From Candidatus Aminicenantota bacterium (GTDB lineage Bacteria > Acidobacteriota > Aminicenantia > Aminicenantales > Aminicenantaceae), in NCBI GenBank assembly GCA_030614685.1, contig JAUWTO010000007.1, positions 1 through 37,863 of the forward strand: 37,863 nt of DNA. The letters run 5' to 3'. Position 1 is the stretch's first letter; every line of letters begins with the position of its first letter. A model generated the notes under the pieces. The model searched no databases. It had not been told where the DNA came from and saw only the letters and a program-made list of their open reading frames with translations. Shown piece by piece: positions 23,090-31,639 of this stretch. The position numbers were made by a program, and so were the translations under genes.

Positions 23090-25075
23090 ATGGTTGCAGA
23101 CTGGCGTATCGGGATCGACACAGGCGGCACTTTCACGGACTTCGTCTTCTATCACGGAGGACGGATCTCCATCCATAAAGTCCCCTCCACTCCGGATAAT
23201 CCGGCAGAAGCCATCCTGTCCGGTCTGCGCGAACAGATCGGGCTGGAGGCCCAGCCATTTATCGTCCACGGGACCACGGTCGCCACCAATGCGCTCCTGG
23301 AGCGGAAGGGAGGCCGGATCGCGCTGATCACGACTGCTGGATTCGAGGATGTGATATTCATTGCGCGCCAGACACGCCGAGATCTCTACCGGCTGACCGG
23401 AGAAACCCGGAACCCTCTCTTGCCGCGCTCTCTCTGTTTCGGGATACACGAACGGGTTGCCCCAGGAGGCAAGAAAGAGGTCCGTGTATCCGCAGCTGAG
23501 CTCAAGGACCTGATCCAGCGTCTAAAGCAGCGCAGGGTCGAGGCGGTAGCCGTCTGTCTCATTCATTCCTACGCGGATCCCTCCAACGAAGACCACGTGG
23601 CTCTGGCTCTGCAGGAAGCCGGCTTTCCGATCTCTGTTTCCAGCCGCATCCTCCCGGAATACCGGGAATATGAACGAACCACGGTGACGGCGGTCAATGC
23701 CTACCTCATTCCCGTGATCAGCCGCTATTTGGGCCAACTTGAGGGGGACTTGAACCGGGCCGATCTCCGTATCATGCAGTCCAATGAGGGCTACATCTCT
23801 CCGGCTGTGGCCAAGACCGAACCTATCCGGACAGCGCTCTCTGGCCCGGCAGGCGGCGTGGTCGCAGCCTTTCACGTGGCCAAGGCCGCCGGATATCCCA
23901 GCGTCATCACATTTGACATGGGAGGGACCTCTTCAGATGTCTCGCTGGTACCTGGCCGCATCCAGCGTTCGAATCACAGTACCATTGGCGAATTCCCCAT
24001 ACGGCTCCCTATGATCGACATCAATACGGTCGGAGCGGGAGGTGGTTCCATTGCCTATGTGGACAGAGGCGGGGCTCTGCGGGTGGGGCCACAGAGCGCA
24101 GGGGCCCGGCCCGGCCCGGCCTGTTATGGCTCGGGGACCCAGGCGACTGTCACTGATGCCAATCTGGTGCTGGGACGCCTGACTCCTGAATATTTCCTGG
24201 GTGGCAGCATGACGCTGGTTCCCGAGCGCAGCCATACAGCAGTGGAACGCCTTGCCAAGCAGATCGGAAAATCGGTCAAAGACACCGCAGCTGGGGTCAT
24301 CGCTGTGGCCAATGCCAACATGGAAAAAGCTATCCGGGTTATCTCCATCGAACGGGGCATAGATCCCCGGCGCTTCGCCCTGGTGTCTTTCGGGGGCGCG
24401 GGCGGGATGCATGCTGCGGAGATCGCATCAGACCTGAACATCGAGACCATCCTCATCCCCAAAAATGCCGGGGTACTCTCCGCATTCGGGCTGCTGTTGG
24501 CAGACTCCATAAAAGATCATTCCCTTTCAATGCTGCAGCTCGCCCACAGGGCCTCCAGGTCTGAACTCGAGAAGAGGTTCGGCCGTCTGGAATGCACAGG
24601 CCGTAAAAAAATGAGGGCCGAAGGATTTGCCGACCCGCAGATTGCGGTGCACAGGGCTATCGACCTCCGTTATCTGGGTCAATCTCACGAAATATCGCTT
24701 CCCTATCGCGGATTTGACTCATTTGTCACGGATTTCCATAAGGCGCACAAGAGACTCTATGCCTACCACCATCCCCAACAGCCTGTGGAGATCGTGAACC
24801 TTCGAGTTAAAACCGTTGGGAAAAGCCGGAGGATCAGACTCCTGCGCCATCCCCTGGCCGGTAAGGATTCGACAGCCGCCTTCCTGCGCACACAAAACCT
24901 GGTATTCGCGCAAAAAAATCATCAGGCTGCGGTTTTCGATCGGGCACTCCTGAGGCCCGGCAATGAGATCCCGGGCCCGGCTCTGGTGGTGGACCGCGAG
25001 TCGACGACGATGCTCCCACCCGGCTTGGATCTTAAGGTGGACCACTACCTCAATCTGATCATAAAGAGGAACTGA
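23090..25075 (+). CDS. hyuA: Hydantoinase/oxoprolinase subunit A (HyuA)
   Basis: A 661-residue ASKHA-fold ATPase subunit. The N-terminal Hydant_A_N domain starts GIDTGGTFTDFV and includes HGTTVATNALLERKG; the main domain has TFDMGGTSSDVSL and AGGGSIAYVD. With HyuB such proteins use ATP to open cyclic amides (5-oxoproline, hydantoins) or to carboxylate ketones (acetone/acetophenone carboxylases). Which substrate applies is not visible. The ATG at 23090 places the GIDTGG strand at the usual position; the frame extends to TTG 23051, which is better read as the -35 box. It ends 5 nt before hyuB. Confidence 0.93.
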   Translation: MVADWRIGIDTGGTFTDFVFYHGGRISIHKVPSTPDNPAEAILSGLREQIGLEAQPFIVHGTTVATNALLERKGGRIALITTAGFEDVIFIARQTRRDLYRLTGETRNPLLPRSLCFGIHERVAPGGKKEVRVSAAELKDLIQRLKQRRVEAVAVCLIHSYADPSNEDHVALALQEAGFPISVSSRILPEYREYERTTVTAVNAYLIPVISRYLGQLEGDLNRADLRIMQSNEGYISPAVAKTEPIRTALSGPAGGVVAAFHVAKAAGYPSVITFDMGGTSSDVSLVPGRIQRSNHSTIGEFPIRLPMIDINTVGAGGGSIAYVDRGGALRVGPQSAGARPGPACYGSGTQATVTDANLVLGRLTPEYFLGGSMTLVPERSHTAVERLAKQIGKSVKDTAAGVIAVANANMEKAIRVISIERGIDPRRFALVSFGGAGGMHAAEIASDLNIETILIPKNAGVLSAFGLLLADSIKDHSLSMLQLAHRASRSELEKRFGRLECTGRKKMRAEGFADPQIAVHRAIDLRYLGQSHEISLPYRGFDSFVTDFHKAHKRLYAYHHPQQPVEIVNLRVKTVGKSRRIRLLRHPLAGKDSTAAFLRTQNLVFAQKNHQAAVFDRALLRPGNEIPGPALVVDRESTTMLPPGLDLKVDHYLNLIIKRN

Positions 25076-25080
25076 CAGGC

Positions 25081-26646
25081 ATGGCAGGACACGATTCCAT
25101 CGAATTGGAGCTCTTCAAGAACCTATTCGTGTCCATCTCAGAGGAGATGGGGGCCGTGCTGGAACGCACTGCGCTTTCCCCCAACATAAAAGAGAGGCGC
25201 GATTTTTCCTGTGCGTTGTTCAACCACCGGGGCGAGACCTTTGCTCAGGGGTCACACATCCCGGTCCATCTGGGCGCCATGCCCCTCTCGGTCCAGGCTG
25301 CACTGAAGGCTTTATCCTTTGAACCGGGTGATATGGCCCTGCTCAACCACCCCTATCAGGGCGGGACCCACCTGCCGGATGTGACCTGCATATCTCCTAT
25401 CTTTGTGGACAAAACCCTCCGCTTTCTCGCCGCTAACCGGGCCCATCATTCCGACATCGGAGGGATGATGCCGGGGTCCATGCCTCTAGCCTCAGAAATA
25501 TTTCAGGAAGGCATCATCATCCCCCCTCTGAAGATCCGTCGGCGGGGCAGGCTGAACCATGAGTTCCTGGAGCTGCTGTTGTCCAATGTACGCACACCAG
25601 ACGAGCGACGGGGAGACCTCATGGCCCAGATGGCAGCCAATCATAAGGGAGTGGTCCGTCTGGAAGAGGTCATCCGGACGCATGGCCTGCGCAAGATCCA
25701 GCGCTACTCCCGACTCATTCAGGACTACACAGAACGCATCCTGCGCGAGACCCTGCGTTCCGTACCGGACGGCACCTACGCATACTCCGATTTTTTGGAT
25801 GACGACGGCCTCTCCACCGCTTCGATCCGGATCGGTGTCGAGATCACCATCCGGGGCGATGAAGCTACGGTCGATTTTCGGTCCTCCGATCCTCAGACAA
25901 GGGGCGGTGTCAACGCCAATTCGGCGGTCACGCTCTCTGCGGTCCTTTATGTGTTCCGCTGCCTGGTGGAGGAGGACATCCCTTTCAACACCGGCCTCAT
26001 GCGGCCCATCCGTCTCGTACTTCCGGAAAAATCCGTGGTCAACTCGGCCTTCCCCGCGGCCACTGCTGCCGGCAATGTCGAAACTTCCCAGCGGCTGGTG
26101 GATGTGCTGCTGGGTGCACTGGCCCAGGCTGTCCCGGACCGGATCCCTGCTGCCAGCTCCGGGACCATGAACAATGTCACGTTCGGAGGACAGGACCCCG
26201 TCCGGAAAATAGGCTTTGCCTATTACGAAACGATCGGCGGCGGCATGGGTGCCGGGAGCGGCCACGCCGGCCTGGATGGAGTCCACACGCACATGACGAA
26301 TTCACTCAACACACCCCTGGAAGCGCTGGAAAACACGCTGCCGATACGCATACGCCGCTACGGAGTCCGCCGCGGTTCAGGCGGAAAGGGAAAACACCGC
26401 GGTGGGAATGGGATCGTGCGTGAGTTCGAGTTTTCCGTCCCGACTCAGGTTTCCATCATGTCTGAGAGGCGCCGCCATGCGCCCTATGGACTGCAGGGTG
26501 GGCAGGCGGGTAAGAGGGGCCGAAACATCCTGATCTCAAGGGGACGAAAAACGATTCTGCCCTCCAAGGTCAATCTGGAGGCGGGACCGGGCGATGTGCT
26601 CCGCATCGAGACACCCGGGGGTGGTGGACATGGCAAGAAAGGCTAA
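25081..26646 (+). CDS. hyuB: Hydantoinase/oxoprolinase subunit B (HyuB)
   Basis: A 521-residue HyuB subunit, of usual length. Signatures: LERTALSPNIKERRDFSCAL, DMALLNHPYQGGTHLPDVT, NRAHHSDIGGMMPGSMP, GGVNANSAVT, GGMGAGSG and the C-terminal GGSGGKGKHRGGNG. It forms a complex with HyuA. The last 17 nt overlap the start of the Nramp-like transporter, tying enzyme and transporter expression together. Confidence 0.93.
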   Translation: MAGHDSIELELFKNLFVSISEEMGAVLERTALSPNIKERRDFSCALFNHRGETFAQGSHIPVHLGAMPLSVQAALKALSFEPGDMALLNHPYQGGTHLPDVTCISPIFVDKTLRFLAANRAHHSDIGGMMPGSMPLASEIFQEGIIIPPLKIRRRGRLNHEFLELLLSNVRTPDERRGDLMAQMAANHKGVVRLEEVIRTHGLRKIQRYSRLIQDYTERILRETLRSVPDGTYAYSDFLDDDGLSTASIRIGVEITIRGDEATVDFRSSDPQTRGGVNANSAVTLSAVLYVFRCLVEEDIPFNTGLMRPIRLVLPEKSVVNSAFPAATAAGNVETSQRLVDVLLGALAQAVPDRIPAASSGTMNNVTFGGQDPVRKIGFAYYETIGGGMGAGSGHAGLDGVHTHMTNSLNTPLEALENTLPIRIRRYGVRRGSGGKGKHRGGNGIVREFEFSVPTQVSIMSERRRHAPYGLQGGQAGKRGRNILISRGRKTILPSKVNLEAGPGDVLRIETPGGGGHGKKG

Positions 26647-27844
26647 GAGGTTTTCCTTTGGCCCGGGATTCCTGGTCACGGCCGCGTTTATCGGGCCGGG
26701 GACCGTGACCACCTGTACACTGGCCGGATCCCGTTTTGGATATGCGCTCCTCTACGCCCTGGTTTTTGCCACTGTGACCACCATCTTTCTTCAGGAAATG
26801 ACGGGGCGGCTCAGCCTGGGATCCGGGCAGGACCTGGGGCAGGCCCTGCGCAGCGTTCCCAAGCGTCTGGTGACCCGGCTCATCTACGCGGTGCTTACCC
26901 TAGCGGCTATCACCTTCGGATGCGCCGCCTACGAGGCCGGGAACATCACAGGAGGGGCCCTGGGACTGGAGATCCTTACTCCACTGCCCTACCGCCTCTG
27001 GGTAGTCCTGATCTCCCTGGCTGCTCTCCTGCTCCTCGGACTCAAGAGCTATAAGGTCATTGAGAAAACTCTGATCAGCCTGGTAATCCTTATGAGCCTG
27101 TCGTTCCTGGCCACGGTCATCCTCGTACGCCCCTCCCTCTCTGCCGCCCTCTCCGGCCTCGTACCCACACTGCCCCCGGGTTCATTGATACTCCTGCTGG
27201 CTCTGGTGGGCACAACGGTGGTCCCGTACAACCTCTTCCTCCACTCTGCCGCCGTTAAACAGAAATGGGATTCTCCGGCCCAACTCCCTGAAGTCAAGAA
27301 GGACCTCTTGGTCTCCATCGGATTGGGTGGGCTCATTTCGGCCGCGATCGTGGTCACGTCCGCCATGGCATTTTTCACCCAGGGAGAGACCGTGGAGACG
27401 GGGATTAACATGGCCCAACAGCTGAAGCCCCTGTTCGGATCTGCAGCCCAGGTCTTTTTCGGCATGGGTTTTTTTGCCGGTGGCTTGAGTTCGGCCGTCA
27501 CTGCGCCCTATGCCGCTGCCTTCGCCTCGTCCGGGATCCTGGGATGGGAGAGAGGCCAGGACTCAGTCCGATTCCGGATGATATGGGCTGGGATCATCCT
27601 TATCGGATGCGTGGTTTCGATGTTCGGTTTCAATCCTATTTCAGTGATCATCTTCGCTCAAGCCGCCAACGGGATCATTCTGCCTATGGCGGTAGTCTTC
27701 CTGCTTGTGGTTCTGAACAATCGGGAAAAGATGGGGAGCCTGGCAAACACCTGGAAACAGAACCTGATCGGCATTGCCATCGCTGTGGTCGTTTCCGCTC
27801 TGGGGTTCTGGAGCCTCCTGAGGCTGCTTCCTTTCTTTAAGTGA
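26630..27844 (+). CDS. Nramp-fold (SLC11-like) transporter lacking the metal-binding motifs
   Basis: A 404-residue membrane protein with ~11 hydrophobic segments. The first segments match Nramp proteins (GFLVTAAFIGPGTVTTCTLA then GSRFGYALLYAL, and FLQEMTGRLSL). The metal-site motif DPGN in segment 1 is GPGT (22-25), and the MPH motif in segment 6 is VPY (VVPYNLFLHSA, 198-200). The residues that bind Mn/Fe in MntH are therefore missing. Relatives without these residues include Mg transporters and uncharacterised clades. Overlap with hyuB raises the alternative that it carries an organic substrate, such as a cyclic amide. The ATG at 26630 follows a GGGGGTGGTGG site. Confidence 0.8.
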   Translation: MARKAKRFSFGPGFLVTAAFIGPGTVTTCTLAGSRFGYALLYALVFATVTTIFLQEMTGRLSLGSGQDLGQALRSVPKRLVTRLIYAVLTLAAITFGCAAYEAGNITGGALGLEILTPLPYRLWVVLISLAALLLLGLKSYKVIEKTLISLVILMSLSFLATVILVRPSLSAALSGLVPTLPPGSLILLLALVGTTVVPYNLFLHSAAVKQKWDSPAQLPEVKKDLLVSIGLGGLISAAIVVTSAMAFFTQGETVETGINMAQQLKPLFGSAAQVFFGMGFFAGGLSSAVTAPYAAAFASSGILGWERGQDSVRFRMIWAGIILIGCVVSMFGFNPISVIIFAQAANGIILPMAVVFLLVVLNNREKMGSLANTWKQNLIGIAIAVVVSALGFWSLLRLLPFFK

Positions 27845-27867
27845 GGGCACCACGCAGGGGATGTCCG

Positions 27868-28257
27868 ATGCTGGATGAAGGGCTTAATCTATTCTTTTTT
27901 GTGTTTCATTCCGGGCTGATCCTGTTCAATCTCCTGGGATGGGTCTGGAAAAAAACGCGCAGGGCCAACCTGGTTCTCCTGCTGCTGACCGTATTATCCT
28001 GGTTTGTCCTGGGGATATGGTACGGCTTTGGATACTGTCCCTGCACCGACTGGCACTGGCAGGTGCGCAGCAGGCTTGGCCATGTGGACATGTCCCCCTC
28101 ATATCTCGTATTCCTGATCCGGGCGGTCACAGGGATCGAGATAGAGAAATCCCTGGTGGATGTTTTCGCTGTGACTTTCCTCTTGAGCGCTGTGGCGGCT
28201 TCTTCCTATCTGAACATCCGGGACATCCGCAGCTCAAGAAAGAGGTTAACCTCTTGA
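27868..28257 (+). CDS. DUF2784-family membrane protein
   Basis: A 129-residue protein with about three membrane segments and the DUF2784 signature (FHSGLILFNLLGW, SWFVLGIWYGFGYCPCTDWHW, LGHVDMSPSYLVFLI). Function unknown. The ATG at 27868 has AGGGGA at good spacing; a GTG at 27841 overlapping the transporter stop (GTGA) is also possible. It is the last gene of the hyuAB-transporter run and converges with ygeA. The CPCTDWHW loop could bind a metal or haem, but that is speculation. Confidence 0.8.
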   Translation: MLDEGLNLFFFVFHSGLILFNLLGWVWKKTRRANLVLLLLTVLSWFVLGIWYGFGYCPCTDWHWQVRSRLGHVDMSPSYLVFLIRAVTGIEIEKSLVDVFAVTFLLSAVAASSYLNIRDIRSSRKRLTS

Positions 28258-28277
28258 CCCGAGGGTACACCCTACGC

Positions 28278-28970
28278 TCATATCAAGGCCTGGGCCACGG
28301 CGGCCCGGGCATGCAGGGCCGTCGTATCAAACAGGGGAAGGTCGTAATCTGCCTGGTCGACGAGAAGCGGGATCTCGGTGCATCCCAGGATGATCCCTTC
28401 GGCCCCCCGTTCCTGGAGGCCTTCGATGATCCTCCTGAACACGTCTTGGGAAGATTTGCGGATCTCACCCAGACACAATTCGTTGTACAGGATGCCGTGG
28501 ATGGCCTTCCGTTCCTCCTCCTCCGGGACCAGGACGTCGATGCCGTGTTTATCGAGGAGTCGGCCTTTGTAGAAATCCTGCTCCATGGTGAATTGTGTGC
28601 CCAGCAGCCCGACCGTATTCTGCCCCCGGGTGAGAATATCCTCTGCAGTAACATCCACGATATGAAGCAGCGGGATGTCCACCGACTCTGCCACCGACTC
28701 TGCCATCAGATGCATGGTGTTGGTGCAAATGAGGAGGAGCTCCGCTCCTGCCCGCTCCACGCGCTGGGCGGCATCCACCAGGACATCGGTGGCAGCGGCC
28801 CAGTCGCCCTGATGCTGGAAGCGCTCGATCTCCTCGAAATCCACGGAATACAACACACACTTGGCGGAATGGAAGCCTCCCAGACGCTCCCTGACTGCCT
28901 CGTTCACGATCCTGTAATACTCGAGTGAGGATTCCCAGCTCATCCCGCCGATCATTCCTATGGTCTTCAT
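28278..28970 (-). CDS. ygeA: Broad-specificity amino acid racemase (YgeA/RacX type)
   Basis: A 230-residue PLP-independent racemase, close to E. coli YgeA in length and sequence pattern (MKTIGMIGGMSWESSLEYY, DFEEIERFQHQGDW, GTQFTMEQDFYKGRL). The two catalytic Cys are in ICTNTMH and GCTEIPLL. It interconverts L- and D-amino acids. The start at 28970 follows GGAGG; an ATG at 28982 behind GGGGGAG is equally possible. It is divergent from an amino acid permease, with mirror-image promoters, suggesting shared control. Confidence 0.92.
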   Translation of the reverse strand: MKTIGMIGGMSWESSLEYYRIVNEAVRERLGGFHSAKCVLYSVDFEEIERFQHQGDWAAATDVLVDAAQRVERAGAELLLICTNTMHLMAESVAESVDIPLLHIVDVTAEDILTRGQNTVGLLGTQFTMEQDFYKGRLLDKHGIDVLVPEEEERKAIHGILYNELCLGEIRKSSQDVFRRIIEGLQERGAEGIILGCTEIPLLVDQADYDLPLFDTTALHARAAVAQALI

Positions 28971-28995
28971 GGAGGCCTCCATACGTTTCTCCCCC

Positions 28996-29024
28996 ACTCT
29001 ACAAAAATAATGCGTCCGGTGCAA
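28996..29024 (-). promoter_or_regulatory. Promoter of ygeA
   Basis: Minus-strand TTGCAC (29019-29024), 17 nt, TAGAGT (28996-29001). Confidence 0.5.
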
Positions 29025-29071
29025 ACACAGAAAAAGGGATAGACTCCTCATTTTCCCATTTATTTTGCACC
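29018..29071. repeat. Mirror-image TTTGCACC sites in the ygeA/permease divergent region
   Basis: GGTGCAAA (29018-29025) and TTTGCACC (29064-29071) are exact reverse complements 46 bp apart, each containing the -35 box of one of the two divergent promoters. They could be binding sites of one regulator. Confidence 0.5.
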
Positions 29072-29093
29072 TGTCCCTTTTTTAAATTATGAT
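29065..29093 (+). promoter_or_regulatory. Promoter of the amino acid permease gene
   Basis: TTGCAC (29065-29070), 17 nt, TATGAT (29088-29093). The start site is predicted at about 29100, which is the A of the ATG. No Shine-Dalgarno is present, so a leaderless mRNA is likely. Confidence 0.55.
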
Positions 29094-29099
29094 AGCGTC

Positions 29100-30506
29100 A
29101 TGCCAGAGCCCCCCAAAAAAAGCTTCGGCCTGGTCCGGCAGCTGGGTCTGTTCGACGCCATCATGGTGATGGTGGGGATCGTCATAGGCTCCGGAATCTT
29201 CGTGACGACCGGAATCATGGCCAAGACTCTTCCCTCTGCCGGATGGATCCTGCTGGCATGGGGCGTGGGCGGCCTGCTCACGATGGCAGGCGCTCTGACC
29301 TATGCGGAACTGGGGGCGGCACTTCCGGAGGCAGGGGGCCAGTATGTCTACCTCCGGGAGGCATACGGGCCCATGGCGGGCTTCCTGTTCGGCTGGATCC
29401 TGTTCCTGGTTTACATGACTGGCGGCATTGCCGGGCTCGCCCTGGCTTTCGCCGAGTATTTCGGCTATTTTTTCCCTGCCCTGTCCATCCAGAACACCCT
29501 GATCTCCACACATTTCCACGGGTTCGGGCTCGAACTTCCAATCACGCTCTCAGCGGGCCAGCTGATCGGTGTCGGGGTGATTGTCCTGCTTTCGGTGGTC
29601 AACTTTTTGGGGGTGGTCTTTGGAAAGACCGTGCAGAACCTGCTGACAGTCCTAAAGATCGGCATCCTTCTGGTCATCATCTCATTTGGCTTCACGCTCG
29701 GGAAGGGGCACGGTTTCGCTTTTCAGCTCCGGGGGGGCACCAGTCTGGAGGGGAGCTCGCTCCTTATGGGATTCGGTGTGGCTCTGGTGGCTGTCATCTG
29801 GGCATATGACGGATGGAACAACGTGAACTTCGTGGCCGGTGAGATCAAAAATCCCCGGCGCAACCTTCCTCTGGCCCTGATCTTAGGCACCCTGCTGGTC
29901 ACAGTACTCTATATATTGATCAACATCATCTATTTTTACGCCCTCCCCTTCGGAGAGACGGTGGGCGTAGTGCGGATCGCGGAAAAGGCGACCTCGGCCC
30001 TGTTCGGCACCTCGACCGGAGCCTTGATCTCGGCAGCCGTGATGGTTTCCGTCTTTGGCAGCCTGAACGGATCCATCCTCACCGGGCCGCGCGTCTACTA
30101 TGCCATGGCCCGGGACGGACTCTTCTTCCGCAAGGGGGAGCGTATTCATCCCCGGTTCCATACGCCCGGCTTCGCCATCGCTATTCAGGCCCTGTGGGCC
30201 TCGTTTCTTACTCTGATCGGAACCTTCGAACAGATATTCACCTTTGCCATGTTCATGGCTATTTTGTTCTGGATAGCAGCAGCCGCTGCCGTCTTTACGC
30301 TGCGCAAGACCCGGCCCGATCTGCCCCGGCCATACAAGACCTGGGGATATCCTGTGGTCCCCTTGGTGTTCATTCTAGCCTCTTCGGGCATCCTCCTCAA
30401 CACACTTATCGAGAGGCCTGTCGAAGCCCTGGCAGGTATCGGATTGACACTGGCCGGCATCCCGGTCTATTTTTTCTGGAGGAACAGAAATCGGAAACCG
30501 GAATAG
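29100..30506 (+). CDS. APC-superfamily amino acid permease (LAT/SLC7-like)
   Basis: A 468-residue protein with ~12 membrane segments. The substrate-site motif GIVIGSGIFVTTG is in segment 1, followed by TYAELGAALPEAGGQYVYLR, AYDGWNNVNFVAGEIKNPRRNLP and the C-terminal RPYKTWGYPVVP. This set is typical of the LAT branch, which exchanges or imports neutral amino acids. It stands 10 nt upstream of a threonine/serine dehydratase and opposite an amino acid racemase, so Thr, Ser or a related amino acid is a reasonable guess. Confidence 0.92.
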   Translation: MPEPPKKSFGLVRQLGLFDAIMVMVGIVIGSGIFVTTGIMAKTLPSAGWILLAWGVGGLLTMAGALTYAELGAALPEAGGQYVYLREAYGPMAGFLFGWILFLVYMTGGIAGLALAFAEYFGYFFPALSIQNTLISTHFHGFGLELPITLSAGQLIGVGVIVLLSVVNFLGVVFGKTVQNLLTVLKIGILLVIISFGFTLGKGHGFAFQLRGGTSLEGSSLLMGFGVALVAVIWAYDGWNNVNFVAGEIKNPRRNLPLALILGTLLVTVLYILINIIYFYALPFGETVGVVRIAEKATSALFGTSTGALISAAVMVSVFGSLNGSILTGPRVYYAMARDGLFFRKGERIHPRFHTPGFAIAIQALWASFLTLIGTFEQIFTFAMFMAILFWIAAAAAVFTLRKTRPDLPRPYKTWGYPVVPLVFILASSGILLNTLIERPVEALAGIGLTLAGIPVYFFWRNRNRKPE

Positions 30507-30516
30507 GGGAAACAGC

Positions 30517-31494
30517 ATGCACCAAAGGACCGAACCGGATGTGAATACCATAGCAAAGGAAGCCCAGCTGGCCGAGATCCGTATTCGCCCGCACATCCGG
30601 AAGACTCCGCTGGAACACTCTCCCTTCCTCAGCCGAGAGATCGGGGGGCAGGTTTTTCTCAAGCTGGAAAATCTCCAGCTCACAGGCTCTTTCAAGCTGA
30701 GGGGGGCCATGAACAAGATCCTCTCCCTGAGTCAGGCACAGCGTGAGAGGAGCGTAGTGACCGCCTCCTCCGGGAATCACGGCCATGCTTTCGCCTACCT
30801 GACGGATCGATTCGGGTTCCCTGGTATCGTCTACCTCCCTGAAACCACGGATCCGGGCAAGGTCGAAATCCTCAAGGCGTACGGAGTGGATATCCGGATC
30901 CACGGGGATGACTGTGTGCGGGCCGAGGCCGCAGCCCGGGCCGCTTCCGCCGATCAGGGATTCGCCTATGTACCTCCCTACAATGATCTCCAGGTCATCG
31001 CCGGCCAGGCGACCGTGGGGACAGAACTCAGCATTCAGGCCAAGACCATGGATGCCATTCTGGTCCCCGTAGGTGGGGGGGGGCTGATCTCCGGCATTGC
31101 CGGCTATCTGAAGTCACAAAACATCCCCGCATCCATCTACGGCTGCCAACCCGAAAACTCCCGTGTGATGTATGAATCCATAAAGGCCGGGCGAATCCTC
31201 GATCTCGAGTCTCTTCCGACACTCTCCGACGGCACTGCCGGGGGGATTGAGGCGGATTCCCTGACCTTTCCCGTGTGCCGTGACCACGTGGATGGTTTCT
31301 TCCTCCTGAACGAGGAGGAGATCCGAGCTGCCCTGAAGTTTGTGATCGCGAAGCATCATATCCTGATCGAAGGGGCAGCGGCCCTGCCGGTGGCGGCCCT
31401 GCTCAAGGAGCGGGAGCATTTCAAGGGGCAGACAGTGGTGCTGGTACTGAGCGGCGCCACCCTCAGCCTCGCCACACTGAAAAAGATCCTTTAG
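30517..31494 (+). CDS. Threonine/serine dehydratase (PLP fold type II)
   Basis: A 325-residue PLP enzyme. GSFKLRGA contains the Schiff-base Lys, SSGNHG binds the cofactor phosphate side, and VGGGGLISG is the glycine loop. Length and lack of an ACT domain fit catabolic threonine dehydratase, serine racemase or the EutB-type enzyme of ectoine degradation. It removes ammonia from Thr/Ser to give 2-oxo acids. It follows the permease by 10 nt and precedes an ornithine-cyclodeaminase-like fragment, the partner that EutB-type enzymes often have. Confidence 0.9.
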   Translation: MHQRTEPDVNTIAKEAQLAEIRIRPHIRKTPLEHSPFLSREIGGQVFLKLENLQLTGSFKLRGAMNKILSLSQAQRERSVVTASSGNHGHAFAYLTDRFGFPGIVYLPETTDPGKVEILKAYGVDIRIHGDDCVRAEAAARAASADQGFAYVPPYNDLQVIAGQATVGTELSIQAKTMDAILVPVGGGGLISGIAGYLKSQNIPASIYGCQPENSRVMYESIKAGRILDLESLPTLSDGTAGGIEADSLTFPVCRDHVDGFFLLNEEEIRAALKFVIAKHHILIEGAAALPVAALLKEREHFKGQTVVLVLSGATLSLATLKKIL

Positions 31495-31507
31495 GAGGAT
31501 TCCTCTG

Positions 31508-31639
31508 ATGACACGAATCATGAACCTCACTGATATCAGAAGAATCTTGACCGGCATGGATCCGATCCCTGCACAGGAAGAAGGATTTGCCGCCTATTTC
31601 CGAGGCAGATGGAGCGCGATCAGGAATAGAAGGACCTGA
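31508..31639 (+). pseudogene. Truncated ornithine cyclodeaminase / mu-crystallin family ORF
   Basis: A 43-residue frame with a strong AGGAGG site (31493-31498) begins 13 nt after the dehydratase stop. Its sequence (IMNLTDIRRILTGMDPIP then EEGFAAYFRGR) matches the N-terminal helix-strand unit of the ornithine cyclodeaminase/alanine dehydrogenase family, which is normally ~310-330 residues. Homology ends near 31615, just where the convergent aminotransferase gene ends, and the frame stops at 31639. The Rossmann domain and active site are lost, apparently by a deletion at that boundary. Confidence 0.65.
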
